Part shown: one piece after another, positions 1-5,226 of the stretch
Layout: the number at the start of each line of letters is the position of its first letter
Numbering within the stretch: the first letter of the stretch is position 1
Assembly (NCBI GenBank): GCA_945865705.1
Contig: CAMBEY010000214.1
Location: forward strand, 1 to 5,242
Length of the DNA stretch: 5,242 nt
Direction: 5' to 3'
From: Candidatus Sulfopaludibacter sp. SbA3
Lineage (GTDB): Bacteria; Acidobacteriota; Terriglobia; 2-12-FULL-54-10
Translations under genes and position numbers: made by a program
Notes under the pieces: generated by a model
What the model was told of the DNA's origin: nothing
What the model saw: only the letters and a program-made list of their open reading frames with translations
Database searches by the model: none

Positions 1-1701
1 CAGCCCGATGATGGCGTTGCGAACTTCCAGGCGAATCTGATTGCGTGTGCGCTCCAGTGACGTTTCGGCCTGCCGCAGATCGAGGCGCGCGCGCATATCG
101 TCGGCTTGCGCCGCGCGATTGTTTGTCGAGAAGGAAAGCGAAAACCCGAAGGCGTACTCCGGGTAATCGTAGCGGATGTTCTGCGCCAGCGCGGGGCCGA
201 GCGAGCCATCGCGCCCGCCGCTCGACAAAACGCCGAAGATGTTCAGCGCAGGCTTCAGCCGTCGCCGCGTAAACTCCGTGGCCACCTGCTGATTCAGAAT
301 GTTGCCTTCGCCCTGCGCCAGTTCGGGACGGCTGGACATGGCCGCGGCCACGGCGTCTTCCAGCGCGGGAATATCGGAATCCTGCGGCTCGGGCAGGGGA
401 TCGAGCAAGGTGATCTGCGCCGCGCTGACCGCATCATTCTCATCCGTCCCATCCGCCCCAGTTGCAAACGACTTGCTGAACAAATTCTTCAGCCGCAGCT
501 CGGCCACTTGCTGACCAGTTTGGGTGACGATCAAGTCGCGCCGCCGCGCGGCCACCTCAGATTCGGCCGCCACCACGTCCAGCGGCGGCAGCGTGCCAAT
601 CTCGGCCTGGCGGCGATTGTCATTCAATAAACGCTCGGCGACCACCAGCGCCTGTCCCGCCGACTCGACACGCTTGCGCGAGGCCGCGAGATCCCAATAC
701 TGGTTCTCCGCCTGCGCCATGCCGGTCATCAGTTGCTGACGGAAAACCTCGCGCGCAATGTTGCGATTGCGCTCGGCGACATGCTCGAATCGCCGGTTGA
801 TGGCGAAGCCCCAGCCCGCCAGCAGTTGCTGATTCATCTGGAAATTCAATCCCGAAGTAACCGAAGGATTGAACAGCAAGAATTGCTGCGTCGATTTTTG
901 TCGCTGCGCATTGTAACTCAGCGTGAAACTGGTTCCCGACGTAAACGCCTGGACGTAGCGCGCCGAGAACGCCGTCGTCGATGTGGTAACGGTGGGCACG
1001 CCGGAGATGCGCGTCGAGTTCAGCGGACTCGTCGTCCGGTCCTGGCTGAAGTTCAAGCTGAATGACGGATCGTAGCTGCCGCGCGGCCCCACCGACACCG
1101 CGCGCGCGTTGCCGCTGATTCCGCCGCCCCCACCACCACCGCCGCCGCCTCCTCCGCCGAGGCCCGCGCCGATGGCTCCCGCAAACAGTCCACTGGGGAC
1201 GCGCGCGCCGTCCGTGCCGCGCGGAGCCTGGCCGGCCTTGGCGCGCAGCAGGTCGGTCTCGGACATCTCCAGGTTGTAGCGCGCGGCGGCAAAATCCAGA
1301 TTGTTTTCCAACAAGAGTTGGAACAATCCTTCCAGTGAAAGTTCCAGCGTTCCGTCGCGCAGACTTTCGCTTAATCTTGCGGAGTTCGCCGTGCTAGGCG
1401 CGGGCAATGTTTTCGATTGGAAGGTTGCGAGCGAACGTGGGAACCACGCCGGATCATCCGCGTTGATTAAGCTGGCTGCCGCCTGGGGAGTTGACGGGAG
1501 AGTTGGCGCGGGCGACTGCGCCACAGCGCTTACCGCAAACACTACCAGCGCCATCGCCAGCCACGCGACAGCCAGCAGCCTGGCGCCTCGCGCCTCTAGT
1601 AATCCGGCGCATCGCGTCTCCAGTAATCCGGCGCATCGCGCCGGGGCAGCAGGGCCGCAAGTCGTACAGCGGTCCAGATGGCATGTGGGAACAGACGGCA
1701 T
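1..1701 (-). CDS. TolC-family outer membrane efflux protein, second tandem copy (C-terminus beyond window edge)
   Basis: An open minus-strand frame without stops runs from ATG 1701 to the window edge, giving 567 residues. By comparison with its neighbour, about 100 C-terminal residues are missing. It aligns with the upstream gene throughout: LENNLDF at 131-137, AENQYWDL at 331-338, NDNRRQAEIGTLPPLDVVAA around 360-379, NRAAQAD near 528-534 and EVRNAIIGL at the edge. It is therefore a diverged TolC/OEP channel paralogue. The signal peptide is odd: a hydrophobic core at 42-61 (ending AVA|QS) follows a 41-residue n-region with five cysteines and a duplicated octapeptide. No in-frame ATG, GTG or TTG other than ATG 1701 lies upstream of that core, and this ATG overlaps the preceding stop as TAATG, so the start is well supported. 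A run of 13 glycines (182-194) lies where the paralogue has its glycine-rich insert. The role is presumably an export channel; the substrate is unknown. Confidence 0.93.
   Translation of the reverse strand, partial: MPSVPTCHLDRCTTCGPAAPARCAGLLETRCAGLLEARGARLLAVAWLAMALVVFAVSAVAQSPAPTLPSTPQAAASLINADDPAWFPRSLATFQSKTLPAPSTANSARLSESLRDGTLELSLEGLFQLLLENNLDFAAARYNLEMSETDLLRAKAGQAPRGTDGARVPSGLFAGAIGAGLGGGGGGGGGGGGGISGNARAVSVGPRGSYDPSFSLNFSQDRTTSPLNSTRISGVPTVTTSTTAFSARYVQAFTSGTSFTLSYNAQRQKSTQQFLLFNPSVTSGLNFQMNQQLLAGWGFAINRRFEHVAERNRNIAREVFRQQLMTGMAQAENQYWDLAASRKRVESAGQALVVAERLLNDNRRQAEIGTLPPLDVVAAESEVAARRRDLIVTQTGQQVAELRLKNLFSKSFATGADGTDENDAVSAAQITLLDPLPEPQDSDIPALEDAVAAAMSSRPELAQGEGNILNQQVATEFTRRRLKPALNIFGVLSSGGRDGSLGPALAQNIRYDYPEYAFGFSLSFSTNNRAAQADDMRARLDLRQAETSLERTRNQIRLEVRNAIIGL
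1588..1641 (-). repeat. 24-bp in-frame tandem repeat in the signal-peptide n-region of the second TolC gene
   Basis: A 24-bp unit is repeated about 2.2 times, with near-identical blocks at 1588-1611 and 1612-1635 and a partial third copy to about 1641. The longest exact match is the 19-bp segment 1598-1616 repeated at 1622-1640. The period is eight codons, so it encodes the tandem octapeptides RCAGLLET and RCAGLLEA (residues 22-29 and 30-37) without disturbing the frame. Confidence 0.85.
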
Positions 1702-1703
1702 TA
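1699..1703 (-). promoter_or_regulatory. TAATG stop/start overlap coupling the two TolC genes
   Basis: On the minus strand the TAA stop of the first TolC gene (1703-1701) shares its last A with the ATG of the second (1701-1699). Such one-base overlaps usually allow reinitiation by the terminating ribosome. Only a weak purine-rich stretch (GGCGGTGG) lies just upstream, so translation of the second gene probably depends on the first. Confidence 0.8.
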
Positions 1704-3587
1704 GCGAGCCACCGCCGGAGTCAGGGATTTTGAGTAGCTGCCGCTGAGCGCGTCCTGTAACTCAATGCCGTTGCGCGTGAGGGTTGCGCCCATCGCGCGG
1801 TCCATCTCGACCAATGCTTTCGAGTACCCGGCCACGGTCTGCACTTCGGCCTGCTGCGCGGCCACGTAGTCGCGCTCGCGCAAGATGAGTTGATAGGGAG
1901 TGGAAACGCCCGCGTCGAGTTTCTTCTGCTCGGCGTCGAGTGTCTGGCGAGCGAGGCGCGCTGCTTCGCGCGCCGCCTCCACCTGCGCTTTACCTTGCAG
2001 CAGTCCGATGATGGCTTGGCGCACTTCGAGTGAAACCTGATTCTGCGAGCGTAGCAGCGCGACTTGTTGCTGGCTGTTCTCCAGTTGCGCGCGGAGATTA
2101 TCCGCCTGCGCCGCGCGATTGCGCACGGAGAAGGAGAGGCTCAAGCCGCCGGCGGTTTCGGGGAAGTCATAGCTGAACGCCTGCCCCAGCGCGCCGCCCA
2201 TGCCGCCCGTGGTCGGCGGAATCGTATTCGGACTGTTGCCCTCCAAGCCCGAACCGGAAAGCAGACCGAAGACGGCGAGTTCGGGCAGCAAACTCTGTTT
2301 GGTGAAGTCGAGCGAGAGTGTCTGATTTTCAAGATTCCCAGTGGCCTGCCGCAAATCGGGGCGATTCTCGAGAGCCGACTTCAGCGCGCTCTGCAACTCC
2401 GGGATGTCGGTTGCTTTTGGCGCGGGCATCGGCGCGGTGACCACGATGCGCGAGGCGTCCAGCGCCGGATCGTGCCGTCGCGTGAGCATGTTTTTCAGGC
2501 GTGTCTCCTGCAACTGCAAATTCGTTTCAGCGACGATCAGGTCGCGCTCCCGCGCGGCCACTTCCGAGTCCGCGGCGACCACGTCGAGCGGAGCCATGGT
2601 GCCGATCTCGGCCTGACGACGATTGTCTTCGCGCAGCTTGCGCGCCACGGTGAGTGACTGCGTGGCCACCTTCACGATTTCCTGAAAGGCCGCCAAATCC
2701 CAGTAAGCATTCTCGACCGCGACCAGCGCGATGATCACCTGCTGGCGAAATACTTCTTCCGTTATGCGCCGGTTATTGCGCGCCACGGTAACAAAACGCA
2801 GGTTGGAGAGTTTGCCACGCCCGTTCAGCAATGGCTGGTTGAAGCCGACGCTAAATCGTGTCGAGACAGCGGGGTTGAACAGGCGATTCTCCGTGGTGCT
2901 CTGGCGCAGTCCGCTTAAGGAAACGAAGTAGCTCAAGCCGGTGGGAAACAGTTGCGCGTAGGAGCCGGAGTAGGATGTCGCGGTGCTGGTGGAGACCGGT
3001 GTGCCGGAGACGACCAGGGAGTTCAGCGGCGAGCTGACGCGGTCCCAACTGAATCCAAAACTGACGGCTGGATCGAAGCTGCCCACCTGGCCGATGTTGA
3101 CCGCGCCGCCGCCGCCGGTGATGCCGCCGGCCGAGCCGGTTCCGCCGCCTCCGGTGTCGCCGGTGACGCCCGCGCCGAGCGCGCCGGAGCTCAATCCACT
3201 AGGGACTGAGGCGCCCTGCACGCCGCGCGCGGCTTGGCCGGATTGGGTGCGCAACACGTCCACATCGGCCATCGGCTTGAGATACCGCTGCACGGCGATG
3301 TCGAGATTGTTCTCAAGCGCCAGCGCGAGCGCGTCAGAAAGCGAGAGTTCCAGTCGCCCATCGTGAATCAGATCGCGGAGGCGCGGGCCGTTCTCCAGTT
3401 GCAGCGCGGGCACGCCCTGCTGACGATAGGGCGCGGTCGAGCGCGGGAACCAAGCGGTGCCGAGCGAGTAGTCGCGCAGGAATTCGTTGTCGCCAGCGCT
3501 GGTTTGCGCTCGCGCCGCCGGCGCAAGCAGGAGCGCGGTCCATATCAACAGCAGCACACGCGCGAGCCTGATGTTTCGATCATGCAT
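1701..3587 (-). CDS. TolC-family outer membrane efflux protein (first of a tandem pair)
   Basis: This is a complete 628-residue outer-membrane factor of the TolC/OEP type. Such proteins form trimeric channels through the outer membrane and periplasm that work with an inner-membrane pump and an adaptor. Residues 1-27 form a Sec signal peptide with a hydrophobic core at 11-25 and likely cleavage ARA|QT. The first OEP repeat spans about 80-360: ALENNLDIA at 90-98, QPLLNGRG at 251-258, VENAYWDL at 291-298 and the helical stretch IGTMAPLDVVAADSEVAAR at 328-346. The second repeat spans about 395-600, with RAAQADNLRAQLE at 491-503 and LDAGVSTPYQLILRERDY at 557-574. A glycine-rich insert lies at about 138-167. 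The protein is longer than E. coli TolC (under 500 residues), mainly because of the N-terminal extension and this insert. The ATG at 3587 is preceded by a GGGGG ribosome-binding-like run at a 6-nt spacing. It heads a two-gene unit with its paralogue. Family assignment is firm, but the substrate and partner pump cannot be told. Confidence 0.95.
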   Translation of the reverse strand: MHDRNIRLARVLLLIWTALLLAPAARAQTSAGDNEFLRDYSLGTAWFPRSTAPYRQQGVPALQLENGPRLRDLIHDGRLELSLSDALALALENNLDIAVQRYLKPMADVDVLRTQSGQAARGVQGASVPSGLSSGALGAGVTGDTGGGGTGSAGGITGGGGAVNIGQVGSFDPAVSFGFSWDRVSSPLNSLVVSGTPVSTSTATSYSGSYAQLFPTGLSYFVSLSGLRQSTTENRLFNPAVSTRFSVGFNQPLLNGRGKLSNLRFVTVARNNRRITEEVFRQQVIIALVAVENAYWDLAAFQEIVKVATQSLTVARKLREDNRRQAEIGTMAPLDVVAADSEVAARERDLIVAETNLQLQETRLKNMLTRRHDPALDASRIVVTAPMPAPKATDIPELQSALKSALENRPDLRQATGNLENQTLSLDFTKQSLLPELAVFGLLSGSGLEGNSPNTIPPTTGGMGGALGQAFSYDFPETAGGLSLSFSVRNRAAQADNLRAQLENSQQQVALLRSQNQVSLEVRQAIIGLLQGKAQVEAAREAARLARQTLDAEQKKLDAGVSTPYQLILRERDYVAAQQAEVQTVAGYSKALVEMDRAMGATLTRNGIELQDALSGSYSKSLTPAVAR

Positions 3588-3710
3588 GGGAAACCCCCGT
3601 AGACGCGAAGGTCATATAGAAAGTGCCGAATCATCCAATGTACCATATTCAATTCACGCCGCTGGCCCGATGGGACAAGCCCGCGGTGAGTCCGTTTGCG
3701 CTCTAAGGAA

Positions 3711-3759
3711 GGGACAGGTCTCCAGACCTGTCCTCCGGAGGCAGGCAGGAATGCCTGCC
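3711..3759. repeat. REP-like double hairpin
   Basis: Two strong palindromes are packed together. The first is GGACAGGTC (3712-3720), loop TCCA, then GACCTGTCC (3725-3733), a perfect 9-bp stem extendable by a G-T pair at 3711/3734. The second is GGCAGGCA (3740-3747), loop GGAA (GNRA type), then TGCCTGCC (3752-3759), a perfect 8-bp stem. A perfect palindrome CCTCCGGAGG (3732-3741) bridges them. There is no T-run on either side, so it is not a typical intrinsic terminator. I recall similar GGACAGGTC..GACCTGTCC and GGCAGGCA..TGCCTGCC pairs as dispersed intergenic elements in Acidobacteriota and related genomes, but this was not searched. Confidence 0.7.
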
Positions 3760-3819
3760 CCACTTAAGCCTCATCGACAACTGATTCAAACATCATCGCT
3801 GCAACTCGCCAACACTTGT

Positions 3820-3865
3820 TAAACGCAGAGACACAGCGAAAAGTTGCTCCGTGGCTCTGTGGCAA
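3820..3865. repeat. CACAGAG-type dispersed intergenic repeat with imperfect inverted arms
   Basis: Arms CGCAGAGACACAG (3824-3836) and CCGTGGCTCTGTG (3849-3861) are imperfectly inverted, giving 11 of 13 pairs including one wobble, around a 12-nt loop. The sequence resembles the 'ACCACAGAGACACAGAG' repeats commonly found between genes in Acidobacteriota, Verrucomicrobiota and Planctomycetota, which often yield false ORFs ending in SLCLCV-like peptides. It lies just 3' of the small membrane-protein gene and could also act as a weak transcription-stopping hairpin there, although no U-run follows. Confidence 0.55.
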
Positions 3866-3877
3866 TTTCGTTTTCTG

Positions 3878-4126
3878 CTAGGAATTGTCGCTGGGTTTGA
3901 CGCCGGATTTTTCTGAGCGGCGGAAGAGTGCGGCCAGCAGAAAGTAGAGGAATACGCAGATCCAAAAGTCGATCAGCAGGCCGAAGTCCAGTTGATTGCG
4001 GCGATGCCGCGCGTGCGCCGGCAGCCAACGGTAAAGCAGCACGTAGTAAATGAAGTTGCCGCCGAGCACGGCGACGATGGTCTTCCATTGGCGGCGCAGT
4101 ATGTCGCGCAGGCGCAAAGGGGGCAT
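3878..4126 (-). CDS. Small two-segment membrane protein of unknown function
   Basis: I do not recognise this 82-residue protein. It has a short basic N-terminus (RLRDILRRQWK, 5-15), a first hydrophobic segment at about 16-35, a strongly basic loop (HARHRRN, 38-44), a second hydrophobic segment at about 48-68 rich in Phe, Leu and aromatics, and a charged tail starting RRSEKSG. The basic clusters at the N-terminus, loop and tail make the topology ambiguous. The frame stays open upstream to an ATG at 4318. I prefer ATG 4126 because the extra 64 residues are compositionally unlike the rest, cross the inverted-repeat region and would lie upstream of a good TTGACA promoter box. No Shine-Dalgarno sequence precedes 4126; the promoter position suggests a leaderless message. 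It is divergent from moaX and separated from the TolC pair by 290 bp of repeats. It is probably real, given the plausible membrane topology, but not certain. Confidence 0.6.
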   Translation of the reverse strand: MPPLRLRDILRRQWKTIVAVLGGNFIYYVLLYRWLPAHARHRRNQLDFGLLIDFWICVFLYFLLAALFRRSEKSGVKPSDNS

Positions 4127-4134
4127 AGGGCCAG

Positions 4135-4162
4135 ATTGAATCGGCGGGCCAGCGAATGTCAA
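4135..4162 (-). promoter_or_regulatory. Candidate sigma-70-type promoter for the small membrane-protein gene
   Basis: On the minus strand, TTGACA (4162-4157, a perfect -35 box) is followed after 16 nt by TTCAAT (4140-4135, four of six matches to TATAAT). Only eight bases separate the -10 box from ATG 4126, so transcription would begin at or within a base or two of the start codon. This fits the absence of a Shine-Dalgarno sequence. Confidence 0.45.
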
Positions 4163-4339
4163 GCGTAACAGAGCCGCGTCACAGAGCCACGACCGTAAGG
4201 GAGTGGACCGGGTTGACGTGAGCACGATGTTCGGTGTCACGCGCCGGATGCCACGCGCTGGTTTCCATGCAATCGTCGCTACCCGCCGACCGGGTCCGCT
4301 TGCTGACGCGCGCGGCACTGTGACGCGGCTCTGCTACGC
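4163..4339. repeat. 26-bp near-perfect inverted repeat flanking 125 bp
   Basis: The left arm (4163-4188, starting GCGTAACAGAGCCGCGTC) is the reverse complement of the right arm (4314-4339, starting GGCACTGTGACGCGGCTCTG) at 24 of 26 positions. The 125 bp between the arms hold no ORF I would defend; they contain GGACCGGGT- and ACGCG-type motifs. The left arm abuts the TTGACA box of the small membrane-protein gene. The right arm runs into the 15-bp repeats in front of moaX. The same sequence therefore points outward toward each divergent gene. It could be a shared control region or the terminal repeats of a small non-autonomous (MITE-like) element. No target-site duplication is obvious. Confidence 0.75.
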
Positions 4340-4387
4340 CCTGGCCAGTTACGCGATGGCCAGTTACGCGATGTGCGGGTTACGCGC
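4333..4387 (+). repeat. 15-bp tandem repeat array, core GTTACGCG
   Basis: A 15-bp unit, TGGCCAGTTACGCGA, occurs twice in perfect tandem (4342-4356 and 4357-4371). The core GTTACGCG is found at 4348, 4363 and 4379, and a degenerate form, GCTACGCC, at 4333, so the steps are 15, 15 and 16 bp. The array ends immediately before a TACAAT box upstream of moaX, where activator or repressor sites would be expected. Confidence 0.7.
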
Positions 4388-4393
4388 TACAAT
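4388..4393 (+). promoter_or_regulatory. Candidate -10 box of the moaX promoter
   Basis: TACAAT matches TATAAT at five of six positions and would place transcription start near 4400, about 25 nt before ATG 4425. No good -35 box lies 16-18 nt upstream; that place is occupied by the second and third GTTACGCG copies. If real, the promoter would therefore need a bound activator or a non-standard -35 element. Confidence 0.4.
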
Positions 4394-4424
4394 GATTGCT
4401 TGATCCGGTCGGCGAGTGGAGATC

Positions 4425-5171
4425 ATGCAGATTCGCGTGTTGTTCTTCGGGGTGCTGAAGGATGTTACGGGCTGCGCTGAGCAGGTCGTCCAGATGGACG
4501 CGGGCGCGGACTTGGCCGCGCTCTACGCTGCGATCCAGGCCGCGCATCCTGGGATCGCGCGCCACCGCTCCAGTATGATGTTCTCGCGCAACCGGGAGTT
4601 TGTGGAAGCGCACCAGCGGCTGGAAGATGGCGATGAAGTGGCGCTATTGCCGCCCGTGAGTGGCGGGACTGACCGCCCGAATTTAACCACAGAGGGAAAA
4701 CGCTGGGTGGTGCGGATTGTTCGTGAGGCCATTGACGCGCGCGCTTTGGAGGCCGAGTTGACGCGGCCCACCGACGGCGCGGTGGCGACCTTCGCGGGCA
4801 TCGTGCGCAATAATTCAAAGATGCCGCTGCCGCCCCCCAATGAAGCCACGCGCGTGGAGCGCGAGACGCTTTATCTGGAATATGAAGGCTACGAGCCGAT
4901 GGCGCTCGCCAAGATGCGCGAGATTTGCGTTGCGCTGCTGGACCAGCATCCCATCGGGCGCATCGGCATCGTGCATCGGCTGGGACGACTGGAGATCGGC
5001 GAGGCCAGCGTAGTGATCGTAGTCGCCTCGCCGCACCGCCCCGCGGCGTTCACGGCCTGCCGCGCGGCCATTGATCAATTGAAGAAGATCGTGCCGATCT
5101 GGAAGAAGGAGTACTTCCGCGACGGCGCCGTGTGGGTGGAGGGCGAGCGCAGCGCTCCATCCGCCTGCTAA
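4425..5171 (+). CDS. moaX: MoaD-MoaE fusion: molybdopterin synthase, both subunits in one chain
   Basis: Molybdopterin synthase adds two sulfurs to cyclic pyranopterin monophosphate to make molybdopterin, a cytosolic step of molybdenum cofactor synthesis. Residues 1-81 are the ubiquitin-like sulfur carrier MoaD: MQIRVLFFGVLKDVTG at the start, LEDGDEVALLPPVSGG at 66-81. Residues about 94-240 are MoaE. Visible MoaE residues are GAVATFAGIVRNN (118-130, Arg128 matching E. coli Arg39), HRLG (184-187), SPHR (202-205, matching the conserved HR) and LKKIVPIWKKE (219-229), where Lys220 and Lys227 match catalytic Lys119 and Lys126. This is the MoaX architecture known from Mycobacterium tuberculosis. 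The ATG at 4425 is preferred because MoaD proteins begin at this point and GGAG lies just upstream, although at a short 3-nt spacing; an in-frame GTG at 4416 would add three residues. The MoaD diglycine is internal. MoaE has an extra proline-rich stretch at 132-147. No other mo-gene is visible in the window. Confidence 0.95.
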   Translation: MQIRVLFFGVLKDVTGCAEQVVQMDAGADLAALYAAIQAAHPGIARHRSSMMFSRNREFVEAHQRLEDGDEVALLPPVSGGTDRPNLTTEGKRWVVRIVREAIDARALEAELTRPTDGAVATFAGIVRNNSKMPLPPPNEATRVERETLYLEYEGYEPMALAKMREICVALLDQHPIGRIGIVHRLGRLEIGEASVVIVVASPHRPAAFTACRAAIDQLKKIVPIWKKEYFRDGAVWVEGERSAPSAC

Positions 5172-5195
5172 CCGCTTGCTGAAATTTTGTATGAG

Positions 5196-5226
5196 TTGTC
5201 ATTCCGAGCGGAGCGAGGAATCTGCT
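5196..5226. repeat. ATTCCGAGCG-type dispersed intergenic repeat
   Basis: The segment TGTCATTCCGAGCG..GCGAGGAATCTGCT has short inverted ends (ATTCC at 5201-5205 and GGAAT at 5217-5221) around a GAGCG/GAGCG direct repeat. From memory, near-identical sequences recur between genes in many Acidobacteriota and some other phyla. It lies 24 bp after the moaX stop and may continue beyond the window. Its function is unknown; the stem is short and no U-run directly follows it. Confidence 0.6.

Noticed and set aside
106..630. Plus-strand open frame of 174 codons
   Set aside because: It lies antisense to the second TolC gene, whose frame carries clear family motifs. Its composition is Arg/Gly-rich, typical of shadows in GC-rich DNA.
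1301..1747. Plus-strand open frame with a repeated SSNPAHR segment
   Set aside because: It is antisense to the signal-peptide region of the second TolC gene; the repeat is the 24-bp tandem duplication read on the other strand.
2064..2657. Plus-strand open frame of 197 codons resembling the one at 106-630 (shared DDQV..PRGH..R-type segments)
   Set aside because: The similarity is a by-product of the two TolC genes being paralogous: antisense frames of homologous genes also look alike. It is not an independent gene family.
3612..3656. AT-rich patch upstream of the TolC pair as its promoter (minus-strand TTGAAT, TTGGAT, TATATG)
   Set aside because: The boxes do not pair at a 16-18 nt spacing (TTGGAT to TATATG is only 14 nt), so no specific promoter can be supported although one probably lies here.
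3545..3763. Minus-strand open frame of 72 codons across the REP-like hairpins
   Set aside because: It is formed by the repeat itself and overlaps the TolC start in another frame; no protein character.
4127..4318. N-terminal extension of the small membrane protein to ATG 4318
   Set aside because: The extra residues cross the inverted-repeat region, have no recognisable character and lie upstream of a good promoter; ATG 4126 gives a compact membrane protein.
4203..4403. Plus-strand open frame containing a MASYAMASYA repeat
   Set aside because: It is made mostly of the inverted arm and the 15-bp repeats, has no family features, and overlaps the likely moaX promoter.
4127..4424. Molybdenum cofactor riboswitch before moaX
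   Set aside because: The predicted transcript start near 4400 leaves a leader of only about 25 nt, and I could not recognise the conserved Moco-RNA core; the repeats do not resemble it.
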